This document shows positions 1-6,867 of a stretch of DNA of 13,291 bases, piece by piece. Within the stretch, counting starts at the first letter, position 1. Each line of letters starts with the position of its first letter. Source of the stretch: Opitutia bacterium (lineage in GTDB: Bacteria; Verrucomicrobiota; Verrucomicrobiia; Opitutales; UBA953); the NCBI GenBank assembly GCA_003485955.1, contig DNHH01000085.1, forward strand, positions 12,928 through 26,218. Reading direction: 5' to 3'. Both the position numbers and the translations under genes were made by a program. The notes below the pieces were generated by a model, which saw only the letters and a program-made list of their open reading frames with translations, did no database searches and was not told the origin of the DNA.

Positions 1-214
1 GGATACTTTTCGCGCCCAACATCCTGGATTAGAAAAACAGTACAGCTGGTGGACTTACCGAATGGGTGCACGGCAGCGAAACATTGGCTGGCGACTCGAC
101 TATTTTTTAGCGTCCAGTGGCCTGAAGGACGCATGGGATCAGGCCAAGATACACCCAGAGATAACGGGTTCAGATCACTGTCCCGTATCGGTGCGCATAA
201 GTGCGGCTCTTTGA
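1..214 (+). CDS. xthA: Exodeoxyribonuclease III, C-terminal part (5' end outside window)
   Basis: Reading from base 2 gives 70 codons ending in TGA at 212-214. The translation matches the C-terminal end of exodeoxyribonuclease III, an Mg-dependent AP endonuclease and 3'-5' exonuclease of base excision repair. Visible hallmarks are the stretch DTFR...YSWWTYRMGAR, then RNIGWRLDYFLAS, and finally GSDHCPV, which carries the Asp-His pair known in this family to be part of the active site (the His acts as general base). No start codon is inside the window, so the gene is cut by the window edge rather than broken. It is followed by about 90 bases before the feo operon, which has its own promoter, so the two are probably separate transcripts. 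I am confident of the family; the rest of the protein cannot be judged. Confidence 0.9.
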   Translation, partial: DTFRAQHPGLEKQYSWWTYRMGARQRNIGWRLDYFLASSGLKDAWDQAKIHPEITGSDHCPVSVRISAAL

Positions 215-220
215 GCCATA

Positions 221-246
221 AGAAGGCCAACCATTTAAGGCTTTTT
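221..246 (+). terminator. Possible weak intrinsic terminator after xthA
   Basis: An imperfect hairpin can form between AGAAGGCC (221-228) and GGCTTTTT (239-246). It has about eight pairs including two G-U pairs, around a 10-base loop, with the T tract inside the 3' arm. Only three pairs are G-C, so the stem is weak. It lies just after the xthA stop codon and before the feo promoter, which is where a terminator would be expected. A second small hairpin, GGCTC-TTT-GAGCC (205-217), spans the xthA stop codon but has no T tract. Confidence 0.35.
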
Positions 247-257
247 GGAGGCTGGCA

Positions 258-286
258 TTGACAGCCTGAGGTGACAGGCGTACTTT
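258..286 (+). promoter_or_regulatory. Putative sigma-70-type promoter of the feo operon
   Basis: A perfect -35 hexamer TTGACA (258-263) is separated by 17 bases from TACTTT (281-286), which matches the -10 consensus at three positions including the first two. Transcription would then start near 292-294, about 15 bases before the feoA GTG codon, giving a very short leader. The -35 box sits in the loop and 3' arm of a small hairpin, AGGCTG (249-254) with CAGCCT (262-267). The -35 box is strong, the -10 box is only fair. Confidence 0.55.
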
Positions 287-301
287 GAGAATGAATCTCA
301 A
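285..301 (+). promoter_or_regulatory. Fur-box-like operator upstream of feoA
   Basis: The 17 bases TTGAGAATGAATCTCAA form an inverted repeat with 6-base arms (TTGAGA / TCTCAA) around ATGAA. The central 15 bases match the classical 7-1-7 Fur site TGATAATGATTATCA at 12 positions. The site overlaps the end of the putative -10 box and the expected transcription start. This is the usual position for repression by iron-loaded Fur. Its place in front of feoA-feoB, a typical Fur target, supports the call. The identity of the regulator is inferred; no fur gene is in the window. Confidence 0.7.
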
Positions 302-307
302 TAGGAC

Positions 308-571
308 GTGGTATCCCTTAGCAAACTACTGCCGGGCCAGTTTGGCAAAGTGGTCTCGCTCAATGCTGAGCGGGCGGTGGACCAACGTCTAATGGCATTA
401 GGCTTACTGCCAGGGATGGTGGTGAAAGTTGTCCGCCGTGCACCATTTGGAGATCCCATTGCCCTCTCATTTGGAGGTATCGAAATCTGCCTGCGCGACA
501 TTGAAGCGCGTGACATCTTGATTGATATCGCCGCTGACTGCCCTGTGCCCCGACCCCGGAAAAAGCTATGA
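308..571 (+). CDS. feoA: Ferrous iron transport protein A (FeoA)
   Basis: An 87-residue, basic, SH3-like protein of the FeoA family, a small cytosolic partner of the FeoB iron permease. Typical features are the opening LSKLLPGQFGKVVSL, the conserved RLMALGLLPGMVVKVVRRAPFGDPI and a closing strand pattern IEICLRDIEARDILI. The start must be GTG at 308: an in-frame TAG lies at 302-304, and starting later would remove the first conserved strand. The purine-rich AGGA at 303-306 is too close to the start to be a normal ribosome binding site, and the predicted mRNA leader is only about 15 bases, so initiation may be unusual. Its stop overlaps the feoB start as ATGA (568-571), which indicates translational coupling. 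Expression is probably repressed by Fur when iron is sufficient. Confidence 0.92.
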   Translation: MVSLSKLLPGQFGKVVSLNAERAVDQRLMALGLLPGMVVKVVRRAPFGDPIALSFGGIEICLRDIEARDILIDIAADCPVPRPRKKL

Positions 572-2715
572 GCGAAGCCGGACAAGCACGCGTTGTTCTG
601 GTTGGAAATCCCAACACAGGAAAATCAACACTCTTTAATGCGCTCACGGGCCTACGTCAGCGTGTCGGAAATTATCCAGGCGTTACGGTTGCACGAAAAT
701 CTGGGACTTGTGAGTTAGCGGACGGACAAAAAGTCGAACTGGTTGATTTGCCCGGACTTTATTCTTTAGCTGCCGTTTCACCCGATGAGCGTGTGGTCGT
801 CGATGCTTTGCTTGGTCGGGTAAAAAACGAACGCGTACCTGATGTAGTGGTAGTTGTTTGCGACGCGACAAATCTTCTCCGTAATCTTTTCCTCGCAGCC
901 CAGATCGCTGAGTTGGGCTTACCTATGGTTATTGCGGTTAACCAGATGGATGCAGCTAAAACCCGCGGAATAGAAATTGATGGTCCGTTGCTTTCTTACC
1001 GTCTGAATGGCGTGCCGGTTGTTCTGCTTTCAGCCTGGAAGGGCGAAGGTATCACCGAAGTACGTCGCGCAGTCGCAACTGGGCTAAGGCAAAAAAGCAC
1101 TTTCCCGACAGTCACCTGGCCAGATGCGATTGCTAAAGCCGTAGCGACTGTTGCCCTCGCTGCCGAACGGGATACGCACCAGCCTGTACCTGGAGCGCTG
1201 GCCCAGCGACTGTTGTTCGATACGGCTCCAACCATTGCTGAGGCTATTGGCTGGACCGCTGAGGCCCGCGAGGTGCCGATTCGGCAAGCGCGTGAGCAAG
1301 TACGGAGCTCTGGACTTAACCCGCCTGCTGCTGAGCCCATGGTGCATTACGCCCGCTTACGCGAAATTTTAGAGGGCGTCGTCCGTGGCGTGAGTCGCGA
1401 GACCGCTACCGTAGCAGTTGACGCTATTTTACTTCACCGTATTTTTGGGCCGCTCTGCTTTGCCGCCATTATGTTAGGATTATTCTGGTCGGTCTTTGCT
1501 TTGGCTAAATTGCCGATGGCGTGGATCCAGCAGGGTGTTGATTTAACCAAAGCATTTGCGGCTTCATATTTAGTCAGCACGCCGATGTTGCAGAGTTTAG
1601 TAGCGGATGGCGTTGTCGGTGGCGTGGGTGCTTTTTTGACCTTCTTACCACAGATCCTTATACTCTTTCTCTTCGTTGGCATTCTTGAGGACAGTGGCTA
1701 TATGGCCCGTGCGGCCTTTATTATGGACAGGCTTTTCAGTTGGTGCGGTCTCAACGGGAAAAGTTTTGTACCACTGCTTTCTGGATTCGCCTGTGCGATT
1801 CCCGGATTACTTTCAACGCGGACGATTGAGGATCCGAAGGCTCGGCTCGCTACGGCATTCACCGTGCCATTCATGAGCTGTTCGGCGCGATTCCCGATTT
1901 ATGCTTTAATGTGTGCGGCTTTTATTGGGCCGAGATACGGTGCATTTTGGGAGTCTGTGGCCATGGTTGGTATGCATGTTGTCGGACTCGCGGTGGCGGT
2001 GCCGACAGCCTTTATTTTAACGCGCTTTATTTTAAAAGTCCGCCCGGCGCCCTTCGTTCTTGAGTTACCACGCTACCAAATGCCTAAGCCACGTGATGTG
2101 ATTTGGCGTATGTGGCAGAATGCATCCGAGTTTGTGAGCAAAGCAGGCACCCTAATTTTTGCGATTACCTTTGTGGTGTGGGCGCTGACATATTTTCCGC
2201 GCGATCCCGCCGTAGCCGAGCGCGTGCGTGCTGAAAGTCCGCAAATGAATGCGGAGCAAGTTGAGGCGCGCGTGCAGGCTGCGTATGTTGAGCAATCGTG
2301 GATGGGTCGTTTCGGTAAAAGCGTCCAACCTGTTTTTGACCCCTGTGGCTTCGACTGGAAACTCACCGTTGGCGTTCTGGCATCTTTCCCGGCCCGTGAA
2401 GTCATCGTCTCCACCCTTGGTATTACTTACTCTCTAGGTGAGGGCTCGGACGCGAATAGCGAAGACCTTCGTAGTGCCATGCGCGAAGCAAAGTGGACTG
2501 AGGGGTCTCGGGTGGATACGCCAATCTTCACGCTCCCCACGGTGCTCGCATTGATGATTTTCTTTGCACTCTGTTCGCAGTGCGGATCGACCGTCGCTAC
2601 ACTCGCACAGGAAGCAGGGAGTTGGCGATGGGCAGCAGCGTCGTTTGTTTACATGACAGCCCTTGCCTGGATTTTTGCCACGGCTGTCTATCAAATAGGT
2701 AGCAAAATTTTATGA
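568..2715 (+). CDS. feoB: Ferrous iron transport protein B (FeoB), GTPase-coupled permease
   Basis: FeoB is the inner-membrane Fe(II) transporter with an N-terminal cytosolic G-protein domain. The 715 residues are a usual length. G motifs are visible in order: G1 GNPNTGKST (13-21), the G2 region NYPGVTVARK (35-44), G3 DLPG (60-63), G4 NQMD (125-128) and G5 SA (155-156). A helical linker leads into the membrane part, which starts near residue 285. That part carries the FeoB signatures GFACAIPGLLSTRTIED (around Cys409) and PFMSCSARFPIYAL (around Cys438). The C-terminal end ALCSQCGSTVATLAQEAGSWRW is also typical. It overlaps feoA by 4 nt and the next small gene by 4 nt, so all three are probably co-translated. 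The reading frame is intact and no key residue is missing. Confidence 0.97.
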   Translation: MSEAGQARVVLVGNPNTGKSTLFNALTGLRQRVGNYPGVTVARKSGTCELADGQKVELVDLPGLYSLAAVSPDERVVVDALLGRVKNERVPDVVVVVCDATNLLRNLFLAAQIAELGLPMVIAVNQMDAAKTRGIEIDGPLLSYRLNGVPVVLLSAWKGEGITEVRRAVATGLRQKSTFPTVTWPDAIAKAVATVALAAERDTHQPVPGALAQRLLFDTAPTIAEAIGWTAEAREVPIRQAREQVRSSGLNPPAAEPMVHYARLREILEGVVRGVSRETATVAVDAILLHRIFGPLCFAAIMLGLFWSVFALAKLPMAWIQQGVDLTKAFAASYLVSTPMLQSLVADGVVGGVGAFLTFLPQILILFLFVGILEDSGYMARAAFIMDRLFSWCGLNGKSFVPLLSGFACAIPGLLSTRTIEDPKARLATAFTVPFMSCSARFPIYALMCAAFIGPRYGAFWESVAMVGMHVVGLAVAVPTAFILTRFILKVRPAPFVLELPRYQMPKPRDVIWRMWQNASEFVSKAGTLIFAITFVVWALTYFPRDPAVAERVRAESPQMNAEQVEARVQAAYVEQSWMGRFGKSVQPVFDPCGFDWKLTVGVLASFPAREVIVSTLGITYSLGEGSDANSEDLRSAMREAKWTEGSRVDTPIFTLPTVLALMIFFALCSQCGSTVATLAQEAGSWRWAAASFVYMTALAWIFATAVYQIGSKIL

Positions 2716-2867
2716 ACCTCGACGCAGTCATCACGACCCTTGCGATTAGCGCTGCGACCCTTTGGCTTTTGCGTCGTCTCTGGTTAACCTTGCAGGCGCG
2801 ACGCAAAGGCCGCGGGTGTGCAGGCGGCTGCGGCTGTGCCGCTGAAAAGTTAGCTGATCGACGCTGA
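2712..2867 (+). CDS. FeoB-associated Cys-rich membrane protein
   Basis: A 51-residue protein starts with the ATG of an ATGA overlap with the feoB stop codon. An N-terminal hydrophobic helix (about residues 4-20) is followed by a basic stretch RRLWLTLQARRKGRG and then a Gly/Cys cluster with cysteines at 36, 40 and 42 (GCAGGCGC). This architecture, one membrane helix plus a short Cys cluster directly after feoB, matches the small family named FeoB-associated Cys-rich membrane protein. By the positive-inside rule the basic and Cys-containing tail probably faces the cytosol. A role as an iron-handling partner of FeoB, in the place of FeoC, is an inference. It is easily missed because of its length. 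Its stop codon lies only 8 bases from the stop of the convergent membrane-protein gene. Confidence 0.82.
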   Translation: MNLDAVITTLAISAATLWLLRRLWLTLQARRKGRGCAGGCGCAAEKLADRR

Positions 2868-2875
2868 GTGCGCGC

Positions 2876-3331
2876 TTAAGTGCCGCTACGGATTTCTGAA
2901 TGGCGAATCTGCCCACCTGCGCTACCTGCCCATGCGCCAAGTCCAAGTCCGACTGCTAAAGCTACTGCGGCAACGAGTGCGATGGGGACAAGCCACGCGG
3001 GCCTCCAGGCACCAACTGCAAGCGCCGCCAGACAGAGACCGCAGGCGACGAGCAGTGCCCCGACTGCGGTTTCTGCGCGGTCCTCATGGATATCCATCCA
3101 CTTCTTGCCGGCGGCATCAAGTATACTTGAGTGCTCGAGGCGTTCCTCGGCCTCCTCGCCGGACCAATCAACGATTGGTGTCGTGGCCGTAGCTAGCGTA
3201 GCAACGATTAGTGCTGTGCGAATGGCCACGGTTGAGCGCAGAATCAGCGCACCAACGAGAGTCACGAGACCGAGCGCACCGCCAATCACTGGTATATGGT
3301 TAGAGAGTAAATGGAGGTGCAGCGGGTTCAT
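2876..3331 (-). CDS. Small conserved multi-pass membrane protein of unknown function
   Basis: From the ATG at 3331 this is 151 residues. A GTG at 3364 would add 11 residues, but the stretch MNPLHLHLLSNHIPVIGGALG looks like the natural start of this kind of protein. About four hydrophobic segments are seen, near residues 13-31, 35-54, 89-107 and 112-135. Between helices 2 and 3 is a hydrophilic loop, WSGEEAEERLEHSSILDAAGKKWMDIHEDRAETA. The tail reads GGQIRHSEIR. The repeated His residues near the N-terminus (5, 7, 12) and the HED in the loop (82-84) resemble uncharacterised DUF2231-like membrane proteins, some of which may bind metal or haem; this link is from memory and not tested. It lies 73 bases downstream of aguA on the same strand, so it may share that transcript, and it is convergent with the feo operon. 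Confidence 0.72.
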   Translation of the reverse strand: MNPLHLHLLSNHIPVIGGALGLVTLVGALILRSTVAIRTALIVATLATATTPIVDWSGEEAEERLEHSSILDAAGKKWMDIHEDRAETAVGALLVACGLCLAALAVGAWRPAWLVPIALVAAVALAVGLGLGAWAGSAGGQIRHSEIRSGT

Positions 3332-3395
3332 TGAATAACCGTATCTCTCTAAACCCGCGGGCACAAATCCATATCATGACCTCAAGTCCGACACT

Positions 3396-3412
3396 CAGCC
3401 TAGATTAGGCTG
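3396..3412 (-). repeat. Perfect 7-bp hairpin across the aguA stop codon
   Basis: The arms CAGCCTA (3396-3402) and TAGGCTG (3406-3412) are perfectly complementary around a 3-base loop. On the minus strand the hairpin covers the TAA stop of aguA (3405-3407). No T tract follows it on that strand, so it is not a standard intrinsic terminator. It could slow readthrough, protect the 3' end of the upstream mRNA, or be chance. Confidence 0.5.
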
Positions 3413-4433
3413 GCTGTTGCTGGCTTAGGCAGTGCAGTGCTCCGCCCTCAATTAGTAAGACGCGGCAGTCGATGCCCACAACCTTGCGACCTGGGAAGAC
3501 CTCTCGCACGATGCCGAGCGCGGTGTCGTCGGACTTTTGTCCATAGGTCGGCACGAGCACACCGCCGTTGACGATAAGGAAGTTGGCGTGGCTTGGCGGG
3601 AGGTCGCGTTCCGCGAGTCGAATCGGCTTGGGCAGGGGTAACTCGATGATCTCGAGGCGGCCGCCGTCGTGAATGCGTGTTTCGCGGAGCCGTCGGAGAT
3701 TCTCCTTAAGGGGAAGATGGTTGGGGGACGCGGTATCGTTCTCGGTAACGGCGATAAGCGTGCGCGGTGCAACGAAGCGAGCGAGGTTGTCGATGTGGCC
3801 ATCGGTATCATCATTCGCCAAGCCCTCTCCAATCCAAAGCAGTTCGTCGATAGCCAGACCTTCTTTGATGGCTTGGAGAAAAGCAGCGTCATCGCGCCCC
3901 TCAGCACGGTTAGGATTATGTTGAACAGCTTCGGTGGTCAGTAAGAGACCGTCGCCGGACACTTCGATACCGCCGCCCTCAAGTTCGAATGGGAAACTGA
4001 AATGCCGCAAGCCAAGGTGCTTCGCAACTTTTGCGGGAACTTGATTGTCGAGAGACGCTTCAAATTTGCCGCCCCAGCCGTGAAACTCCCAGTCAGTCAC
4101 AGCGACTTCACCTGTCTGGCGATGTTTTATAAAAATAGGCCCATGATCCCGACACCACACATCGTCCGTCGCAATCTCGACAAGTTTTATAACGGATAAA
4201 TCTGCCTTAGCTTTTTGTAGCTCGCTTTCAGCCTCCGTGCGCAAATTTTTGCTTACGTTAATGCTCACAGGCTGGAACCGTGAGATGGCTGCTGCGAACT
4301 CAGCAAACTTGGCTGGCACGAGATCATAGTGACCTGGCCAAAGTTTTCGATTGGAGGGCCAAGAGAGCCAAGTCGCCGCTTGCGGTTCCCATTCCGCAGG
4401 CATGCGAAAACCTAACTCACGCGGCGAAGACAT
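3405..4433 (-). CDS. aguA: Agmatine deiminase (agmatine iminohydrolase)
   Basis: This enzyme hydrolyses agmatine to N-carbamoylputrescine and ammonia in the arginine decarboxylase route to putrescine. It belongs to the peptidyl-arginine-deiminase-like fold of Cys-dependent guanidine-modifying enzymes. From the ATG at 4433 it is 342 residues. Visible motifs are the N-terminal MPAEWEPQAATWLSWPSN, the DDVWCRDHGP box (90-99), EGGGIEVSGDG (152-162), DTDGHIDNLARF with the catalytic-type His213, the stretch HANFLIVNGGVLVPTYG, and the C-terminal GGALHC with the nucleophile-type Cys335. The frame is open upstream to 4502, but that extra part lies inside aguB and lacks family similarity. The chosen ATG is 2 nt after the aguB stop codon, as expected for coupled genes. 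No arginine decarboxylase is in the window. Confidence 0.93.
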   Translation of the reverse strand: MSSPRELGFRMPAEWEPQAATWLSWPSNRKLWPGHYDLVPAKFAEFAAAISRFQPVSINVSKNLRTEAESELQKAKADLSVIKLVEIATDDVWCRDHGPIFIKHRQTGEVAVTDWEFHGWGGKFEASLDNQVPAKVAKHLGLRHFSFPFELEGGGIEVSGDGLLLTTEAVQHNPNRAEGRDDAAFLQAIKEGLAIDELLWIGEGLANDDTDGHIDNLARFVAPRTLIAVTENDTASPNHLPLKENLRRLRETRIHDGGRLEIIELPLPKPIRLAERDLPPSHANFLIVNGGVLVPTYGQKSDDTALGIVREVFPGRKVVGIDCRVLLIEGGALHCLSQQQPA

Positions 4434-4435
4434 CT

Positions 4436-5302
4436 TTAGTCTCGGAGACGGCGGGTGAGATCGCCGTAGGCATCGATACGACGGTCGCGGAAGAATGGCC
4501 AAATGCGACGAAACTCTTTTTGGCGAGCGAGGTCACAGTCCGCGAGCAGCACTTCTTCTTTATCAGCGGAAGCCTTGGCAACAATCGTTCCGTAAGGATC
4601 GCTGACGAAACTTTGTCCCCAAAACTGCGTCCGTCCTTCGGTCCCAACGCGATTAGTGGCCGCGATGTAGCAACCGTTAGCCACGCCGTGCCCGCGCTGG
4701 ACGGTTTCCCATGCAGTGTGTTGAGCGACGCCGAGAGACGACCGTTCTTCAGGCAGCCACCCAATAGCGGTTGGATAAAAAAGTATATCGGCACCTGCGA
4801 GAGCTGTTAGGCGAGCCGCTTCAGGGTACCATTGATCCCAGCAAATTAAGACACCGAGATTGCCATGAGCTGTTTTCCAGGCGCGAAAACCTAAGTCGCC
4901 GGGGGTAAAATAAAATTTCTCTTCAAAGCCGGGGTCTTGGGGGATGTGCATCTTTCGGTATTTCCCTAAGATCGTACCATCTGCATCAATCACTGCTGCG
5001 GTGTTGTGATAGACTTCACTTCCGCGGGCTTCAAAAAGCGGAGCAATCATCACAACGCCAAGACGGTTGGCTACACGCGCAAGCTCGGTCACGGTTGGCC
5101 CTGTCTCGATGGGCTCCGCCAGATCAAAGAAGCGTGGGTCTTGCGTCGTGCAGAAATATTTCGTGGTGAACATTTCTTGCAGGCCAATAATTTTAGCCCC
5201 TTTAGCAGCCGCCTCTTCAATGCGCGGGATGGTCTTTTTGAGATTCGCCGCAGGCGTTTCTTCTGCGGTGAGCTGGATTAGGCCAATACGGGTCGCAGAC
5301 AT
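4436..5302 (-). CDS. aguB: N-carbamoylputrescine amidase
   Basis: A 288-residue nitrilase-superfamily amidohydrolase that converts N-carbamoylputrescine to putrescine, CO2 and ammonia. The Cys-Glu-Lys catalytic triad is visible: Glu43 in LQEMF, Lys117 in KYRKMHIP and Cys154 in VLICWDQWYPE. The motifs FTTKYFC near residue 45, HIPQDPGFEEKFYFTPGD and AIGWLPEE are typical of the plant/bacterial N-carbamoylputrescine amidase branch rather than of generic nitrilases. The next gene, agmatine deiminase, makes its substrate, which supports the specific call. The ATG at 5302 is 5 nt after the hisG stop codon. There is no clear purine-rich ribosome binding site, so translation is probably coupled to hisG. 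Confidence 0.93.
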   Translation of the reverse strand: MSATRIGLIQLTAEETPAANLKKTIPRIEEAAAKGAKIIGLQEMFTTKYFCTTQDPRFFDLAEPIETGPTVTELARVANRLGVVMIAPLFEARGSEVYHNTAAVIDADGTILGKYRKMHIPQDPGFEEKFYFTPGDLGFRAWKTAHGNLGVLICWDQWYPEAARLTALAGADILFYPTAIGWLPEERSSLGVAQHTAWETVQRGHGVANGCYIAATNRVGTEGRTQFWGQSFVSDPYGTIVAKASADKEEVLLADCDLARQKEFRRIWPFFRDRRIDAYGDLTRRLRD

Positions 5303-5307
5303 GGTGT

Positions 5308-6192
5308 TTAGCGAACGAGCTTATTGATAGGGTATTCAACGATACCCTCTGCGCCGCGCGCCTTGAGGTCTGGAATAATTTCACGGGACTGGCGGGCATC
5401 AATAATCGTCTCTACAGCAACCCAAGCCTCATTACTTAGCTGCGAGATTGTCGGGTTGCGAAGCGCAGGCAGTGCGGCTGTTACCGCAGCGAGTGCGGTA
5501 CGCGGTAAATTAAATTTCAGCCCGACCATGTGTTGTGCATCCAAGGCGCCGCGCAGCATGAGGGCGATTTGTTCAATCTTCGCACGCTTTGCTTTGTCTG
5601 CCCACGAGGCTTTATTTGCAATGAGCACGGTGGTGGTTTCCAGCAAGGTGTCTACAATGCGCAACTTATTTGCCTTAATGGATGAGCCCGTTTCCGTGAT
5701 ATCAACAATCGCGTCTGCGAGTTCAGGCACTTTAACTTCTGTTGCGCCCCAAGAGAATTCTACCTCTGCCGTTACGCCTTTTGATTTTAACCAGCGGCGG
5801 GTGGTCTCAACAAGTTCAGTGGCGATCCGTTTTCCTTGTAGGTCTTTGATGGTTTGAATGGACGATGCTTCTGGAACGCAAAGGACCCAGCGCGATTTTT
5901 GTGAGGTGGCACGGCTATACACTAATTCACAGACCTCTTGAACGTCGGCTGCGTTTTCTGCGACCCAGTCTTGACCCGTCAGTCCGCAATCAAAGAATCC
6001 GTGCTCGACGTAGCGGGCGACTTCTTGGGCTCGAATGAAACGTCCATCGAGAGCGGGGTCATCAAACGAGGGGCGGTAAGACCGAGAGCTCTTAATAATC
6101 GGGAACCCTGCCCGGGCAAAAAGTTGCAGGGTTGAGTCCTCGAGGCTGCCTTTGGGCAGCCCGATCATCAGCTTGGTGGGTGTTGAGCTCAT
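5308..6192 (-). CDS. hisG: ATP phosphoribosyltransferase, long form with C-terminal regulatory domain
   Basis: HisG condenses ATP with PRPP to phosphoribosyl-ATP, the first committed step of histidine synthesis. The 294 residues make this the long form. Motifs include GLPKGSL (11-17), DCGLTGQDW (68-76) and the PRPP-binding stretch [17 protein letters not shown] (159-175). From about residue 215 onward the sequence fits the ACT-like HisG C-terminal domain that binds histidine for feedback inhibition, including [12 protein letters not shown] and the ending [14 protein letters not shown]. Long-form HisG works without HisZ. The ATG at 6192 is preceded by a pyrimidine-rich stretch with no Shine-Dalgarno sequence; Met9 is an alternative start. 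It leads the aguB-aguA group on the minus strand. The other his genes are not in the window. Confidence 0.95.
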   Translation of the reverse strand: MSSTPTKLMIGLPKGSLEDSTLQLFARAGFPIIKSSRSYRPSFDDPALDGRFIRAQEVARYVEHGFFDCGLTGQDWVAENAADVQEVCELVYSRATSQKSRWVLCVPEASSIQTIKDLQGKRIATELVETTRRWLKSKGVTAEVEFSWGATEVKVPELADAIVDITETGSSIKANKLRIVDTLLETTTVLIANKASWADKAKRAKIEQIALMLRGALDAQHMVGLKFNLPRTALAAVTAALPALRNPTISQLSNEAWVAVETIIDARQSREIIPDLKARGAEGIVEYPINKLVR

Positions 6193-6233
6193 AAAAAGAG
6201 GGAAGGGGTGCGCCGTTAGGGGGCAAGATTGAA

Positions 6234-6249
6234 CCTTTGTTTACAAAGG
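6234..6249. repeat. 7-2-7 inverted repeat between hisG and the lipoprotein gene
   Basis: CCTTTGT (6234-6240) and ACAAAGG (6243-6249) are perfectly complementary with only two bases between them. The 106-base intergenic region separates the divergent hisG and lipoprotein genes, so it must hold promoters for both directions. A 2-base spacer is too short for a stable RNA loop unless the inner pair opens, and the near-perfect dyad fits a site for a dimeric repressor better than a terminator. The regulator is unknown. A TTGACC -35-like hexamer for the plus strand lies at 6251-6256, but I see no good -10 partner. Confidence 0.45.
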
Positions 6250-6298
6250 ATTGACCAATCTGCCTTAGCCGAGGAATGTTGATGCTTAACTTAACGCC

Positions 6299-6844
6299 AT
6301 GCAACGCATCGCAATCTTAACCGTCACCCTCTTTTTAGCTGCTTGCTCAACTCGCAGTCCATGGGCTGGAGGCTCTGCAAAGGCTCCAGTGCCAACGCCC
6401 GAAGACGTAAAACCTGCGCCTGAAGCCGTAGCTAATGTTGAAACGCCCGCCCCTGCGGAACCTGCCGAAGCGACCACTGCCCCAGTTACACCTATTTCGG
6501 CACGTAGATATAGTTGGCAAGCGAAGTCAGCGGAAGTACCAGTAGATGCCGGTGTTGCTGTCGCTAAGCCTGCCACAGGTGCCCCGAACGACGAAACCAA
6601 AGCTCGCATTCTTGCTGTGCGTCTCGAGCAAGGCTTGATTGCCTTTATCCGCAAAGAGAAACCCGACGCAGGTACTTTCCTTCAATTAACCAAGGCTGAT
6701 AAAGCCTTGTTAGTCCGGGTTATTCGTAGCGACGACAATTCCTCAATTGCGGATATTATCTCCGGCCAAGACCCCGCAAAGACCCCTGTCTTCGAGTTAA
6801 ATGAAGAAGTCTTCTGCGGTACGCCTTCGGACTTACCCCAGTAA
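6299..6844 (+). CDS. Putative lipoprotein with Pro/Ala-rich linker, function unknown
   Basis: The 181-residue product begins with a short lipoprotein signal peptide, MQRIAILTVTLFLAAC. The lipobox is LAAC with Cys16 as the lipidated residue. Residues after Cys16 contain no Asp at position +2, so transport to the outer membrane is possible. A low-complexity Pro/Ala/Glu linker follows (about 25-65). A more ordered-looking domain runs from about residue 97 to the end, with ARILAVRLEQGLIAFIRKEK and LTKADKALLVRVIRSDDNSSIADIISGQ. One further Cys lies near the C-terminus (FCGTPSDLPQ). I do not recognise this domain. No Shine-Dalgarno sequence is seen; a GAGGA at 6271-6275 is too far away. The gene is monocistronic, ending at a strong terminator. 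Confidence 0.78.
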   Translation: MQRIAILTVTLFLAACSTRSPWAGGSAKAPVPTPEDVKPAPEAVANVETPAPAEPAEATTAPVTPISARRYSWQAKSAEVPVDAGVAVAKPATGAPNDETKARILAVRLEQGLIAFIRKEKPDAGTFLQLTKADKALLVRVIRSDDNSSIADIISGQDPAKTPVFELNEEVFCGTPSDLPQ

Positions 6845-6867
6845 GCGAGTCACTCTCTGTGTGACAG

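Noticed and set aside
49..261. 70-codon open frame on the plus strand upstream of feoA
   Set aside because: It overlaps the clearly recognisable xthA C-terminus in another frame and its translation has no protein-like features.
2830..2842. GCGGC-TGT-GCCGC hairpin as terminator of the feo operon
   Set aside because: It lies within the Cys-rich coding sequence and no T tract follows.
2880..3338. Long plus-strand open frame opposite the unknown membrane protein
   Set aside because: Ser/Ala/Arg-rich composition typical of a reverse-frame shadow; the minus-strand frame has clear membrane-protein character.
4434..4502. N-terminal extension of agmatine deiminase by 23 codons
   Set aside because: It lies inside aguB and is Arg/Pro-rich; the ATG at 4433 gives the typical N-terminus and normal operon spacing.
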